A stretch of DNA of 38,200 bases from Sphingorhabdus sp. 109 (GTDB lineage: Bacteria; Pseudomonadota; Alphaproteobacteria; Sphingomonadales; Sphingomonadaceae): the NCBI RefSeq assembly GCF_902506555.1, contig NZ_LR732709.1, positions 1-38,200 on the forward strand. The letters are read 5' to 3'. The notes under the pieces are model-generated. The model did not search any database and was not told the origin of the DNA. It saw only the letters and a program-made list of their open reading frames with translations. A program made the position numbers and the translations under genes. Shown piece after piece: positions 7,034-14,520 of the stretch; position 1 is the stretch's first letter, and each line of letters begins with the position of its first letter.

Positions 7034-7987
7034 ATGATTAACGCTACAAATGTTGAGATAGACATTGACGATCAGCGCCAATGGCTGATGGACCATAAGG
7101 TAACGAACGGGCTGAGCTGGTCGCAGCTGGAAAAGCCGATCGGGACCAATGGCAAAACGCTGGGCCTGTTCGGGAATGGGAATTATGCCGGGAACAACGG
7201 CGGGATTGCGGAAAAAGTCTTTCGTTACCGCCAAAGCCTTTCTGCTCAAGCTCAGTTGAAGGTGGAAGCGCCGGAAATTCCGCCCTATTTCGAGACCAAA
7301 ACATCAGCGCAGATACTGCACTTGCTGACCTGGGCGCATCGCGGCCGGATGACCTTGTTCGCCGGTGGCCCTGGAACCAGTAAAACGATGACCGCGCAAG
7401 AGTATCGCGCGCAAGCGTCGAATGTCTGGATACTGACAATGAACCCATTGATCCGGACGGTTCCTGGTCTAGCTATGGCCGCTCTTTACGCGATGGATGA
7501 TCGCAGCGCCAAATTGAACAACATGCTGTCGACTTATGTGCTCGGAAAGTTTGAAAATTCGCAAGGCTTGTTGATCATCGACGAGGCGCAGCATCTGAGT
7601 GTCGAACAGATCGAGCTGATCCGCAGCTGGCATGACAAAACCTCTGTCGGCATTGCACTGCTGGGTAACGAACAGGTGGTAGCACGCATGGAAGGCGGGT
7701 CGCGAAAAGCCGAATTTGCGCAGCTATACAGCCGAGTTAGTTTGCGTCTGATCCGGCCTGTTCCCTTAAAGGAAGATATCGAAGCGCTCGCCGACGCTTG
7801 GCAAATTCACGATCAGTCCGTTTTCGACTATTTGATGCGCATCGGCCGCAAACCCGGCGGGATGCGCAGTTGCACCTTCACTCTCGAGTTAGCAAAAATG
7901 CTGGCGGACTCGCAGAAGCAAGAGTTGTGCCTCGATCACATCACTGCTGCCAATACTCAGCTTACCACGCGCCCGATCGCCGGTTGA
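7034..7987 (+). CDS. B: MuB-like AAA+ ATPase, transposition target protein
   Basis: A 317-residue protein (MuB is 312). The N-terminal region (about 20-60) resembles the HTH part of MuB. Walker A is GGPGTSKT (111-118) and Walker B LLIIDEAQ (179-186), followed by a sensor-like GIALLGNEQV. MuB binds target DNA as an ATP-dependent filament, stimulates MuA and gives target immunity. A clear SD (AAGAAGGA, about 10 bases upstream) supports ATG 7034. It lies directly after A with a 23-base gap, as in Mu. Confidence 0.92.
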   Translation: MINATNVEIDIDDQRQWLMDHKVTNGLSWSQLEKPIGTNGKTLGLFGNGNYAGNNGGIAEKVFRYRQSLSAQAQLKVEAPEIPPYFETKTSAQILHLLTWAHRGRMTLFAGGPGTSKTMTAQEYRAQASNVWILTMNPLIRTVPGLAMAALYAMDDRSAKLNNMLSTYVLGKFENSQGLLIIDEAQHLSVEQIELIRSWHDKTSVGIALLGNEQVVARMEGGSRKAEFAQLYSRVSLRLIRPVPLKEDIEALADAWQIHDQSVFDYLMRIGRKPGGMRSCTFTLELAKMLADSQKQELCLDHITAANTQLTTRPIAG

Positions 7988-7998
7988 AGGAGGACGTC

Positions 7999-8382
7999 AT
8001 GTATTTGCAAAAAATAAGCCTGTCCTACACGCTCCGGCCTGTATTTCCGCCATTCATGGTGCCGCATAAGCGGTGGTGCCAACGACCGCACATCAAGTCG
8101 ATCATCAGCTATGCTGCCGATTTATGCGATTTGGCGATCAGCGATGTTGTCGGCCCCAGCCAGACGCAACAGCACGCCCGGTGCCGCTACGTGATCGTGC
8201 ATTGTGTCACCGCTTTGCGTCCGGATATGAGCACCACGCAGATCGGCCGCTATCTTGGCGATCGCGACCATTCAACAATCCTGAATGCGCGCAAGGTAGC
8301 CTTGGCATTGCGGTTGCACGTCCCCGAATTTGATGATCACTGCATCGAAATTCTGGCCTATTTCGAAGGGAAGCGGCCATGA
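7999..8382 (+). CDS. Stand-alone DnaA domain IV-like protein
   Basis: A 127-residue protein whose residues about 31-105 align by eye with the C-terminal DNA-binding domain IV of the replication initiator DnaA. ISDVVGPSQTQQHARCRYV (48-66) corresponds to the basic loop and following helix, and MSTTQIGRYLGDRDHSTILNA (77-97) to the HTH signature; the Asp-His pair of the DnaA GGRDHTT motif is kept. There is no AAA+ domain. AAGGAGGA 5 bases before ATG 7999 is the strongest SD in the early region, and the frame upstream of that ATG only shadows gene B. It may bind DnaA-box-like sites in host or phage DNA, recruiting or competing with host initiation during replicative transposition. The role is inferred. 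Confidence 0.8.
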   Translation: MYLQKISLSYTLRPVFPPFMVPHKRWCQRPHIKSIISYAADLCDLAISDVVGPSQTQQHARCRYVIVHCVTALRPDMSTTQIGRYLGDRDHSTILNARKVALALRLHVPEFDDHCIEILAYFEGKRP

Positions 8383-9050
8383 ACGCACCAGCCCGAAAAG
8401 CGACATTCAGCGGCGTGAAATCGCATCGCAACTCGATGATTGGCAAGATCCATGTTGCCAGAAAACAGCTGAACATGGTCGAGGATGACTATCGCCAGTT
8501 GCTGCTCGACACGACCGGCGAGATAAGCCTGACCAAATGCGGCGACGCCCAGCTGGTCAAAATGGTTGATGCGTTGAAGGCGAAAGGGTTTCAGGCGTTG
8601 CCGACGAAACGCAAAACCGCCGATCATCCGGTCGCGCGAAAGGCCCGCGCGCTGTGGATATCGCTTTATCATCTGAACGCCATCGAAAACCCTTCTGACC
8701 AGGCTCTGGAAGCCTTCGCAAGACGTCAGTTGCGCGCGGCACAATTGCAATGGGCCGACCAGACGCAAGGATATAAGCTGATTGAGGCGCTGAAGCAGAT
8801 GGCCGAGCGTCATGGATGGTCACAGGAAGGCGGCCGGGCAAAGGCGGGCAACCAGGTCCATGTCTTGCAGCGCTGCCTGTGTGAGGCCATCCGGGCGAAA
8901 CTGGAGGCCAAGGGGCTGTGCCCGCATGACTGGACGCTGGAGCAGGCCGCTTATCGCCTTTCCGGACAGAGGCTCTCGACCATTCCAACCATCGAAGAAT
9001 TATCGTTGCTGGCCAAGGCGCTGGGCAACAAATTGAGGGAGAACAAGTGA
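8379..9050 (+). CDS. gemA: GemA-like regulatory protein (DUF1018)
   Basis: A 223-residue protein matching the Mu GemA/gp16 family (PF06252): IGKIHVARKQLNMVEDDYRQ near residue 22, LVKMVDALKAKGFQ, ARALWISLYHLNAIENPSD and QGYKLIEALKQMAERHGW. GemA of Mu affects host gene expression and DNA topology early in the lytic cycle. The C-terminal third is longer than in Mu. ATGA overlap with the DnaA-like gene; it is followed by a coupled small membrane gene and mor. Confidence 0.85.
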   Translation: MNAPARKATFSGVKSHRNSMIGKIHVARKQLNMVEDDYRQLLLDTTGEISLTKCGDAQLVKMVDALKAKGFQALPTKRKTADHPVARKARALWISLYHLNAIENPSDQALEAFARRQLRAAQLQWADQTQGYKLIEALKQMAERHGWSQEGGRAKAGNQVHVLQRCLCEAIRAKLEAKGLCPHDWTLEQAAYRLSGQRLSTIPTIEELSLLAKALGNKLRENK

Positions 9051-9223
9051 TGTTGAAACGCACGCATAACGTATTTTTGCCGAAGCCGGAGTCGATCGAA
9101 TTTACCCGACTGACCAAAGTCACCGATAGTGCTTCGGAATTGCGGCGCCATCGCCGACAGATATTTGTGTTCGGCTGCGCCGCGATGTTCATTTTCGGGC
9201 TATTGATCGGACGTCTTGCCTGA
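9050..9223 (+). CDS. Small single-span membrane protein (57 aa)
   Basis: ATG 9050 overlaps the GemA stop (TGATG) and the frame ends in a TGATG overlap with the mor-like gene. The product has a cytosolic-looking N-terminal part, a basic patch (LRRHRRQ) and one hydrophobic span (IFVFGCAAMFIFGLLIG) close to the C-terminus. Coupling on both sides argues that it is translated. No family recognised. Confidence 0.65.
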   Translation: MLKRTHNVFLPKPESIEFTRLTKVTDSASELRRHRRQIFVFGCAAMFIFGLLIGRLA

Positions 9224-9582
9224 TGACCACCGGTTCTGCCCTTCTGGACGATATCGCAGTTGTGATCGGCGTCGACGCCGCATTGCAGCTGAGTTGGCGT
9301 TTTAGGGGGCAGGATCTCTACATTCCCAAGGATATCGAGCGTGCATGGGCCATCGTGGACTTGATCGGAGAAGCTCTGGCCCAGCAGCTTTCCGATAATT
9401 ATCACGGCACGACCATCCCGGTACCCAAGGGGCCCGGCGAGAAATTCATGGTTCTGGCGCTGGCCGAAGAAGGCCTGACCAGACAAAAAATTGCAGACAG
9501 GCTTGGCATCGGCGAGCGGCAAGTCTATCGGATATTGAGTCGACAAGAAGACCCGCGTCAGCACAAGCTCTCTTTCCTCTGA
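9223..9582 (+). CDS. mor: Mor/C-family transcriptional activator
   Basis: A 119-residue protein of the Mor/C family. The N-terminal dimerisation part has IAVVIGVDAALQLSWRFRGQ and DLYIPKD, and the C-terminal HTH is EEGLTRQKIADRLGIGERQV followed by YRILSR (about 82-107). In Mu, Mor activates the middle promoter and C the late promoters. Here only one such gene is visible, so it may do both jobs. It is the last gene of the early/middle block, and a candidate binding site begins within its final codons (9577). Confidence 0.85.
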   Translation: MTTGSALLDDIAVVIGVDAALQLSWRFRGQDLYIPKDIERAWAIVDLIGEALAQQLSDNYHGTTIPVPKGPGEKFMVLALAEEGLTRQKIADRLGIGERQVYRILSRQEDPRQHKLSFL

Positions 9583-9622
9583 CATCTGACAGGGAACGGA
9601 CAGCGTTCCTTTTCGACTATTG
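9577..9622 (+). promoter_or_regulatory. Late promoter candidate upstream of endolysin (Plys-like)
   Basis: The 17-mer CTCTGACATCTGACAGG (9577-9593) contains the near-palindrome TGACA-TC-TGACA. The same 17-mer with one base changed recurs before the protease gene at 20958. A -10-like CTATTG starts 40 bases after the 17-mer start, and the ATG of the endolysin 54 bases after it. There is no matching -35, as expected for a Mor/C-activated promoter. Confidence 0.6.
9593..9613 (+). terminator. Possible terminator hairpin after mor
   Basis: GGAACG (9593-9598) and CGTTCC (9604-9609) form a 6-bp stem with a 5-base loop, followed by TTTT. It lies directly after the activator-site 17-mer and inside the candidate late promoter. 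It may end the early/middle transcript; alternatively it is part of the promoter architecture. Confidence 0.45.
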
Positions 9623-9630
9623 CAGTCGGC

Positions 9631-10266
9631 ATGCAAACCACCCAGCAACTTGTTCAGGAAATCTTGGTCTCTGGCTATAGCCAGCGCTTCGTCGACGCGG
9701 TGCGCGACGTGCTTGGCATCGAAGGTGGGCATGTCAATGACCCGGTCGATCGCGGCGGAGAGACCAAATTTGGCATTTCCCTGCGCTATCTGGTTTCGGC
9801 CGGGAAGGACGATTTCGATCAGGACGGCTTGGCCGATTTTGATCTGGACATGGACGGCGATATCGATGGCGCCGATATCCGGCTGCTGACAGTCGGTGAC
9901 GCGGTCTTCCTCTATCATCGCGATTTTTGGCTTGCTTATGATTGCGATTGCCTGCGCAAGCCGCTGGGTGAGGCGCTGTTCGACCAGGCGATTAATGGCG
10001 GCGGCTATGCCGCAAAAACCATGCTGCAGTTGGCGTTAAATGAAATTAATCCGCCAAATGACGATATCGTTGTCGATGGTAAAATCGGACCGCTCACACG
10101 CGCCGTTCTGGAAGCTACGATCGCGCGCGCTGGCATCGAGGCCATGTTGGAAGCATACCGCGAGCAGGTCCGGGCGCGCTATCGTGCCATCGTCCGCAAC
10201 AATCCATCACAGCAACGGTTCCTTAAAGGTTGGCTGAACCGCGCCAATAGGCTGGGGAAATATTGA
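9631..10266 (+). CDS. GH108-type endolysin with Ca-loop-like insert
   Basis: A 211-residue glycoside hydrolase family 108 peptidoglycan hydrolase. IEGGHVNDPVDRGGETKFGIS (30-50) holds the catalytic Glu31 of the EGG motif, and the C-terminal domain (QAINGGGYAAKTMLQ, VDGKIGPLT) is the family's peptidoglycan-binding part. Residues about 58-85 form an Asp/Gly-rich insert (DFDQDGLADFD and DMDGDIDGADI) resembling EF-hand/dockerin calcium loops. No signal peptide or SAR anchor is visible, so release probably needs a holin. First gene after the late-promoter candidate. No SD precedes the ATG, consistent with a nearly leaderless transcript. Confidence 0.88.
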   Translation: MQTTQQLVQEILVSGYSQRFVDAVRDVLGIEGGHVNDPVDRGGETKFGISLRYLVSAGKDDFDQDGLADFDLDMDGDIDGADIRLLTVGDAVFLYHRDFWLAYDCDCLRKPLGEALFDQAINGGGYAAKTMLQLALNEINPPNDDIVVDGKIGPLTRAVLEATIARAGIEAMLEAYREQVRARYRAIVRNNPSQQRFLKGWLNRANRLGKY

Positions 10267-10787
10267 TGAACCCTCTATCCTATCTTAAAATCGGTGGCGG
10301 GATCCTTGGTATCGTCGCCCTGGCATCGATGGCATGGCTGGCCAAGGACCGCTTTGCGCAAAAGGAACGCGCGGATGCCGCCGATGATTGCGCCGCCGTT
10401 GCGTTCAAACTGACCGGCGATCTGGACGATTGTCTGCCGGCGGTAAAATCGGCGATCACCGAATATCGCCGCAGCGAAACGTGCGACGCCGGCCTTTCAT
10501 CCCAGCCAGCCGCCAGTGGCACCTTTGCGGTGCAGCAGGCCTGTTCGACCGAGGTCAAGGCCGTCGTCGCACAGCGCGACGCGGCCAAGCACAATCAGGA
10601 TGATGCAGAGCGGTTGCTGGCGGAGCTGAAGAAAAATTCCCTCGCCGCGATCGAGCGCGCTGAAACGCGAGCGGCCAACATCACCAAAAGGACCAATAAT
10701 GCAATACAGACGATCGAAGCCGCGCCTCGCGGTGATGATGGCCTCGTTGTTTGCGATGATGCCTGCCTGCGCAACATTGCCGGATGA
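10266..10787 (+). CDS. Rz-like inner-membrane spanin
   Basis: A 173-residue protein with one N-terminal membrane segment (ILGIVALASMAWLA, about 13-26) and a periplasmic, largely helical region (QRDAAKHNQDDAERLLAELK). The C-terminal end carries two cysteines (VVCDDACLRNIAG). Starting at ATG 10266 in a TGATG overlap with the endolysin. The type II-out topology and the embedded lipoprotein frame behind it are typical of an i-spanin, which with its partner fuses inner and outer membranes at lysis. Confidence 0.8.
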   Translation: MNPLSYLKIGGGILGIVALASMAWLAKDRFAQKERADAADDCAAVAFKLTGDLDDCLPAVKSAITEYRRSETCDAGLSSQPAASGTFAVQQACSTEVKAVVAQRDAAKHNQDDAERLLAELKKNSLAAIERAETRAANITKRTNNAIQTIEAAPRGDDGLVVCDDACLRNIAG

Positions 10788-11010
10788 AAGGCCTGCAGTA
10801 GAACACGACCCGGTCATCTTAACGAATTCGAAGGTCGAAAAAGTATGTCCGCACGAGTTGCTGCTTGAGGTTCCCGGTCGGCCAGCAACGCCTGCCGGCG
10901 CGATCGTAAAGGCCAATGAACTCGCGCTCGGTTGGCTGCGCGATCTTGGAAGCTATGTCACCCTGATTGAAACGCGGTTGATTGACGCCGCAGGAGAATG
11001 CCCGAAGTGA
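10699..11010 (+). CDS. Rz1-like outer-membrane spanin lipoprotein
   Basis: A 103-residue protein that begins inside the Rz-like gene in the +1 frame (89-base overlap) and continues beyond it. A basic N-terminus is followed by a hydrophobic stretch and a lipobox-like MPAC with Cys24, then Pro-containing sequence. This is the classic overlapping Rz/Rz1 arrangement; the lipoprotein would sit in the outer membrane and bind the i-spanin. It is longer than many Rz1 proteins. Confidence 0.8.
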   Translation: MQYRRSKPRLAVMMASLFAMMPACATLPDERPAVEHDPVILTNSKVEKVCPHELLLEVPGRPATPAGAIVKANELALGWLRDLGSYVTLIETRLIDAAGECPK

Positions 11011-13478
11011 GTGATTTTCAGACCACTGATATAATTAGTCTTCCTGCGGCGACGTCGATTTCTGCGGATGCAGTCGTTGCTGTCCAGGAGCCGAGCGGGC
11101 CGGTTCAGAAGCTAACAGTCGAGCGCCTGTTTTCTCATGTGATCGCCACCGATACTGCGCGCGATACCGAGGACAACTTGCAGCTGGTCGTTGCTGGCGA
11201 CGCGAATGAAATCGGGCTAGTTTTTGCCGATCCCGACCCGGCCTTGTCCGGCTGGTACCGAAGCACGGCAGCCGGGGCCGGCAATTGGGTTCAGTTCGAG
11301 AATTTGTCGTCGCAAGCAGCGGCATTAGTGGCATCGCTTGTATCGGATGCAGAGCTTGCCCGCGACAAATCCCAAGCCTGGGCGGAGGGCACCGAACCAG
11401 GGGGCGGCGGTACCAAGTCGGCCAAGGAACATGCGGAAGACCTCGCCGAGCAGGTGGATCTGGGGAACGCTATTTTCCCTCTTTTCAGTGAAGTTGAAAG
11501 CAACAATATCGTTGACCCGTCAACGGGCATTGATAACGCCTCCATCAATACCGGCGGATCAATGGGAACGAATACCCAATATGGCCGCATTTTTATACCA
11601 TGTAGCGCTGGCGTTCCAATCACTGTTTCGATCCGCGCGGCGGACTTGAACTGGAATTTGGATCAGGTGGGCGCGGTCTATTTCTATAATTCCACCACCA
11701 CATTCAGCGGCGCGACGCTTGTTGACCGCACAACCGTCGGCGAGAACGGCCTGGCATTTTCCGATGATGGGCGGACCCTGACCGTCACTCCGCCTTCTGG
11801 TGCCGTTCGTATGGGGATTACTCCTTACAATGAACAGGTTCCCGAGCCTGGTTCGGATGCGTTCGATGATCTTTGGCGGTTGATGATGGGCAATGAGGGA
11901 TCGACGGCGTTGCCTTATGAGCCTTGGGTTGACGCAGGCACGAAGAATTTTCCTGATACTGTCCTGAACGCCGAGAATAAGCCTATTTCGTTTGTGATCG
12001 ATGGCGAACTTCTTAGCGTTACAGCAAAAAGCTGGCGTGAAGGCGACTACAACACCTATCAATGGAACTATGACGAAACGGAATTGGAAGCCGACAGCGG
12101 AACCGTCAATCTTACTGGAGCCGGTATTTCGGACGGCCTTTCAGCATTTCTGACGGCGGCGGAAAACCACCGCGCTTCTGGCAGGCTTTTTACCGCTCAC
12201 CCAGACAATCAACCGCCTGGCCGCTACTGCGATACGTTTTTAGGCGGAACCCACCGCGACAACTATATGCATCCAATCACGGCAGAGGCTCACGGATTGA
12301 CCGAAGCAGATTTGGGTCGGAACGTAAAGATCAACGACGTTAATTATATGCTGGTGAGGATAAAGAGCGCAGACCTATTTGAAGTTCATATTCTGAACTC
12401 TGGTGCCGATAGTGATGGTTGGATTTTCAACACCACTCTCCCGCCAAACACCGGAACTGCAACGGTAACAGGTGTTGGAGACATTGCTTATACTGCCGCC
12501 ACGACTGGGCAATGGGCGCCGATGTTCCAGAAGAAGGAAAATCGGGTCATTGCAGATGGTGTTCGTGTAGAAACATCCGGCTTTTCTGATGAGATTGAAA
12601 TTAATGAGGTCTACGGCGTCCCGAACGTGGCGCGATATATGGCCTATCTGGCATCGACCATCGGTCAAACTGGTCGCCGCCTATTGAACGATCCTGCTAA
12701 TGACACCCAGGTATATTTCATCAATCGTTGGAGAATTGACCGCTTCGGCACACTGGCCGGGCTGGGTATCGTCCGACTTGAGCAGTCGGTCAGATTGACA
12801 GATATTGATTATTTCGGTTTCATGCAGCAGCAATCGATGTCGCTTGGAGCAGGTGAGACGCTTTACCAATATGTTGCGGGCCTCAACGGTGCGCTTGCGG
12901 GCGTCGACATGCATATTGGTGGATTGATATCCGGAATGTCATCATCGGAAGTGGCGGCGCGGGTAGAAAACGCGGCCAACGGTATCGAGAGGATCAACCT
13001 CTTTACGCAATACAAGGTAAAATCCAGCTTGCCAGTTCATGCGCTCGATATCGGTGTGCCTGGCATGTTCGGCGAATCGCGTGATCTGCTCGAGCGAAGC
13101 TGGCGCATTGTCAAGTCATCGCAGAAACAATACCCCATCGTTGCTGATCGAGGCACATTGGGTGCAACCACGGCTGCCGGGGTCAATATTCCGGGCTTCT
13201 TCTTTGAAGCGCCCCACAAAATGGCCGACCATCAAAACGAAGTTTCTTCCAGCGTGTTTCTCGGGCCTGATGGATACGCATATCGCGCGGTCGCTTTCCG
13301 ATCTGCGGTAGATAAGGTATTCATCGAAATGCCTAAAGAGACGTTCGGGCGCATCGCAGAGATCCAGACCGATTACAGTAACACGTCTTTTGTGGTTCAC
13401 CGTGGCGGGATGATCGACGCAGACGGTGTTTTGGTTTCCGCGCCGGCTGGCGGCCATGCTTATCTGAAGGTGGTGTAA
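10998..13478 (+). CDS. Large fibre-like / receptor-binding protein
   Basis: An 826-residue protein. The N-terminus (SLPAATSISADAVVAVQEPS) is of a kind found at the particle-attaching end of phage fibre proteins. A short helical linker follows (LARDKSQAWAEG ... SAKEHAEDLAEQ), then a carbohydrate-binding-like beta region (about 170-315, ending GNEGSTALPYEPW), and a long C-terminal part without recognised motifs. Tail receptor binding is the best guess. Placement between spanin and holin-like genes is unusual. ATG 10998 has AGGAG close upstream; in-frame GTG 11007, in a GTGA overlap with the Rz1 stop, is an alternative. Parts look less GC-rich than the neighbours, which might indicate acquisition. 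Confidence 0.6.
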   Translation: MPEVSDFQTTDIISLPAATSISADAVVAVQEPSGPVQKLTVERLFSHVIATDTARDTEDNLQLVVAGDANEIGLVFADPDPALSGWYRSTAAGAGNWVQFENLSSQAAALVASLVSDAELARDKSQAWAEGTEPGGGGTKSAKEHAEDLAEQVDLGNAIFPLFSEVESNNIVDPSTGIDNASINTGGSMGTNTQYGRIFIPCSAGVPITVSIRAADLNWNLDQVGAVYFYNSTTTFSGATLVDRTTVGENGLAFSDDGRTLTVTPPSGAVRMGITPYNEQVPEPGSDAFDDLWRLMMGNEGSTALPYEPWVDAGTKNFPDTVLNAENKPISFVIDGELLSVTAKSWREGDYNTYQWNYDETELEADSGTVNLTGAGISDGLSAFLTAAENHRASGRLFTAHPDNQPPGRYCDTFLGGTHRDNYMHPITAEAHGLTEADLGRNVKINDVNYMLVRIKSADLFEVHILNSGADSDGWIFNTTLPPNTGTATVTGVGDIAYTAATTGQWAPMFQKKENRVIADGVRVETSGFSDEIEINEVYGVPNVARYMAYLASTIGQTGRRLLNDPANDTQVYFINRWRIDRFGTLAGLGIVRLEQSVRLTDIDYFGFMQQQSMSLGAGETLYQYVAGLNGALAGVDMHIGGLISGMSSSEVAARVENAANGIERINLFTQYKVKSSLPVHALDIGVPGMFGESRDLLERSWRIVKSSQKQYPIVADRGTLGATTAAGVNIPGFFFEAPHKMADHQNEVSSSVFLGPDGYAYRAVAFRSAVDKVFIEMPKETFGRIAEIQTDYSNTSFVVHRGGMIDADGVLVSAPAGGHAYLKVV

Positions 13479-13705
13479 TGGATTATCGCACTTCCCAAAA
13501 AGACAGGCAATCATCGCAGAAATCATCTGCCGGGCAGCGCGGGCATTTCCTTTGGAGGAAGCCGCTTAGAAATTCGTTTATAGCTTTGAAAATCCGTTTC
13601 ATGGAGGCTCTCCTACCACGAATTGACGAGGCGCGCCAGAGGGCTGGCGGTCCAGCCTTTGGGCGGCCCGCGTCCGGCTTCATCTATGAGAATTGCAGGG
13701 CCTGA
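13478..13705 (+). CDS. Small basic hypothetical protein
   Basis: A 75-residue protein beginning in a TAATG overlap with the fibre gene. It has a polar N-terminus and a helical middle (LRNSFIALKIRFMEALLPRI). No family recognised. Overlapping start and tight gap to the next gene (1 base) are the main support. Confidence 0.45.
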   Translation: MDYRTSQKDRQSSQKSSAGQRGHFLWRKPLRNSFIALKIRFMEALLPRIDEARQRAGGPAFGRPASGFIYENCRA

Positions 13706-13706
13706 C

Positions 13707-14153
13707 ATGCCGGAGGGAGCGATCATAAAAATCGGTGCGTTTTATTCCGCCTGGCTGTTCTCGCTAATGACGGTTTCGTCAGGCGTTGAAGCACCCAAGC
13801 AACTGGAGGAAATCTTGCTGATCGAGTTTGAAGGGATGGTCATCCCGGCCGTTCCCGCGATCGCCGCGGTATTGGGTGTCCTGATGTCGCGCATGCTTTC
13901 GCCGAAAAAGGATCCGCCGCTTAGCCTGACGAACAATGTGATCGTGACGATGATCATGCTGGTCGCGTCACTGCTCTGGGTCATCGAGGCGCAGCCAGGG
14001 ACGTTGTTCGCCTTTCTGGTCGCGATCGGCATGGGCTTTTCCGGCTATTCCCTGATCGAATTGATGGGCGAGGAGATCAAGATATTCGTCAAAAAAGCCT
14101 TTTCCACTGCAACCGAATTTCTCGGCCGTCTCAGCAAAAAGAAAGAAGACTGA
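13707..14153 (+). CDS. Multi-span membrane protein, holin candidate
   Basis: A 148-residue protein with three or four hydrophobic segments (about 7-22, 43-62, 76-93, 97-117) and a Lys-rich C-terminus (RLSKKKED). Size, topology and position in the lysis region make it the best holin candidate for the signal-less endolysin. Sequence family not recognised. The open frame extends upstream to 13623, but ATG 13707 just after the previous stop is the natural start. Confidence 0.55.
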   Translation: MPEGAIIKIGAFYSAWLFSLMTVSSGVEAPKQLEEILLIEFEGMVIPAVPAIAAVLGVLMSRMLSPKKDPPLSLTNNVIVTMIMLVASLLWVIEAQPGTLFAFLVAIGMGFSGYSLIELMGEEIKIFVKKAFSTATEFLGRLSKKKED

Positions 14154-14154
14154 C

Positions 14155-14520
14155 ATGCCTCAATATAGCTGGATCGAACTGGCCATCATGCTTTTCATAA
14201 TCGCGGGATTTGCCGTTGTCATCTGGCGCGGCGGACAGGCCAATCCGGAAAGCACGGGGCGCCTGGGCAGCCGCCTGACCAAGGTAGAGACCAAGATGAC
14301 CGAGGTTGAAACCGAAATGGAGCATGTGCGCGACCGGCTGAACGACTTCGAAATTACCTTGGCCAGGGTCAGCGACAAAATGGTGACCAGGGTCGATCTC
14401 GACAATATCGAAAAGCTGATGGCGCGCGACGCAGAAACATCGCGCAAGACGTGGAAGGCGGTGGAGAGGCTGGAAGGGTTTTTCATCGAAAATGCGATCA
14501 AGCAAAGGAGCGGGTCATGA
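14155..14520 (+). CDS. DUF2730-like membrane/coiled-coil protein (Mu gp25 type)
   Basis: A 121-residue protein with one N-terminal membrane span (IELAIMLFIIAGFAVVIW) and a long coiled coil with repeated heptads (LTKVETKMTEVETEMEHVRD). This matches the DUF2730 family (PF10805) found just before the packaging genes in Mu-like phages. Function unknown; a role at the membrane during lysis or assembly is possible. Confidence 0.75.
   Translation: MPQYSWIELAIMLFIIAGFAVVIWRGGQANPESTGRLGSRLTKVETKMTEVETEMEHVRDRLNDFEITLARVSDKMVTRVDLDNIEKLMARDAETSRKTWKAVERLEGFFIENAIKQRSGS

Noticed and set aside
8557-9918. Antisense open frame of 453 codons across gemA, mor and endolysin
   Set aside because: It crosses several genes with clear families and the late-promoter candidate; no motif in its product.
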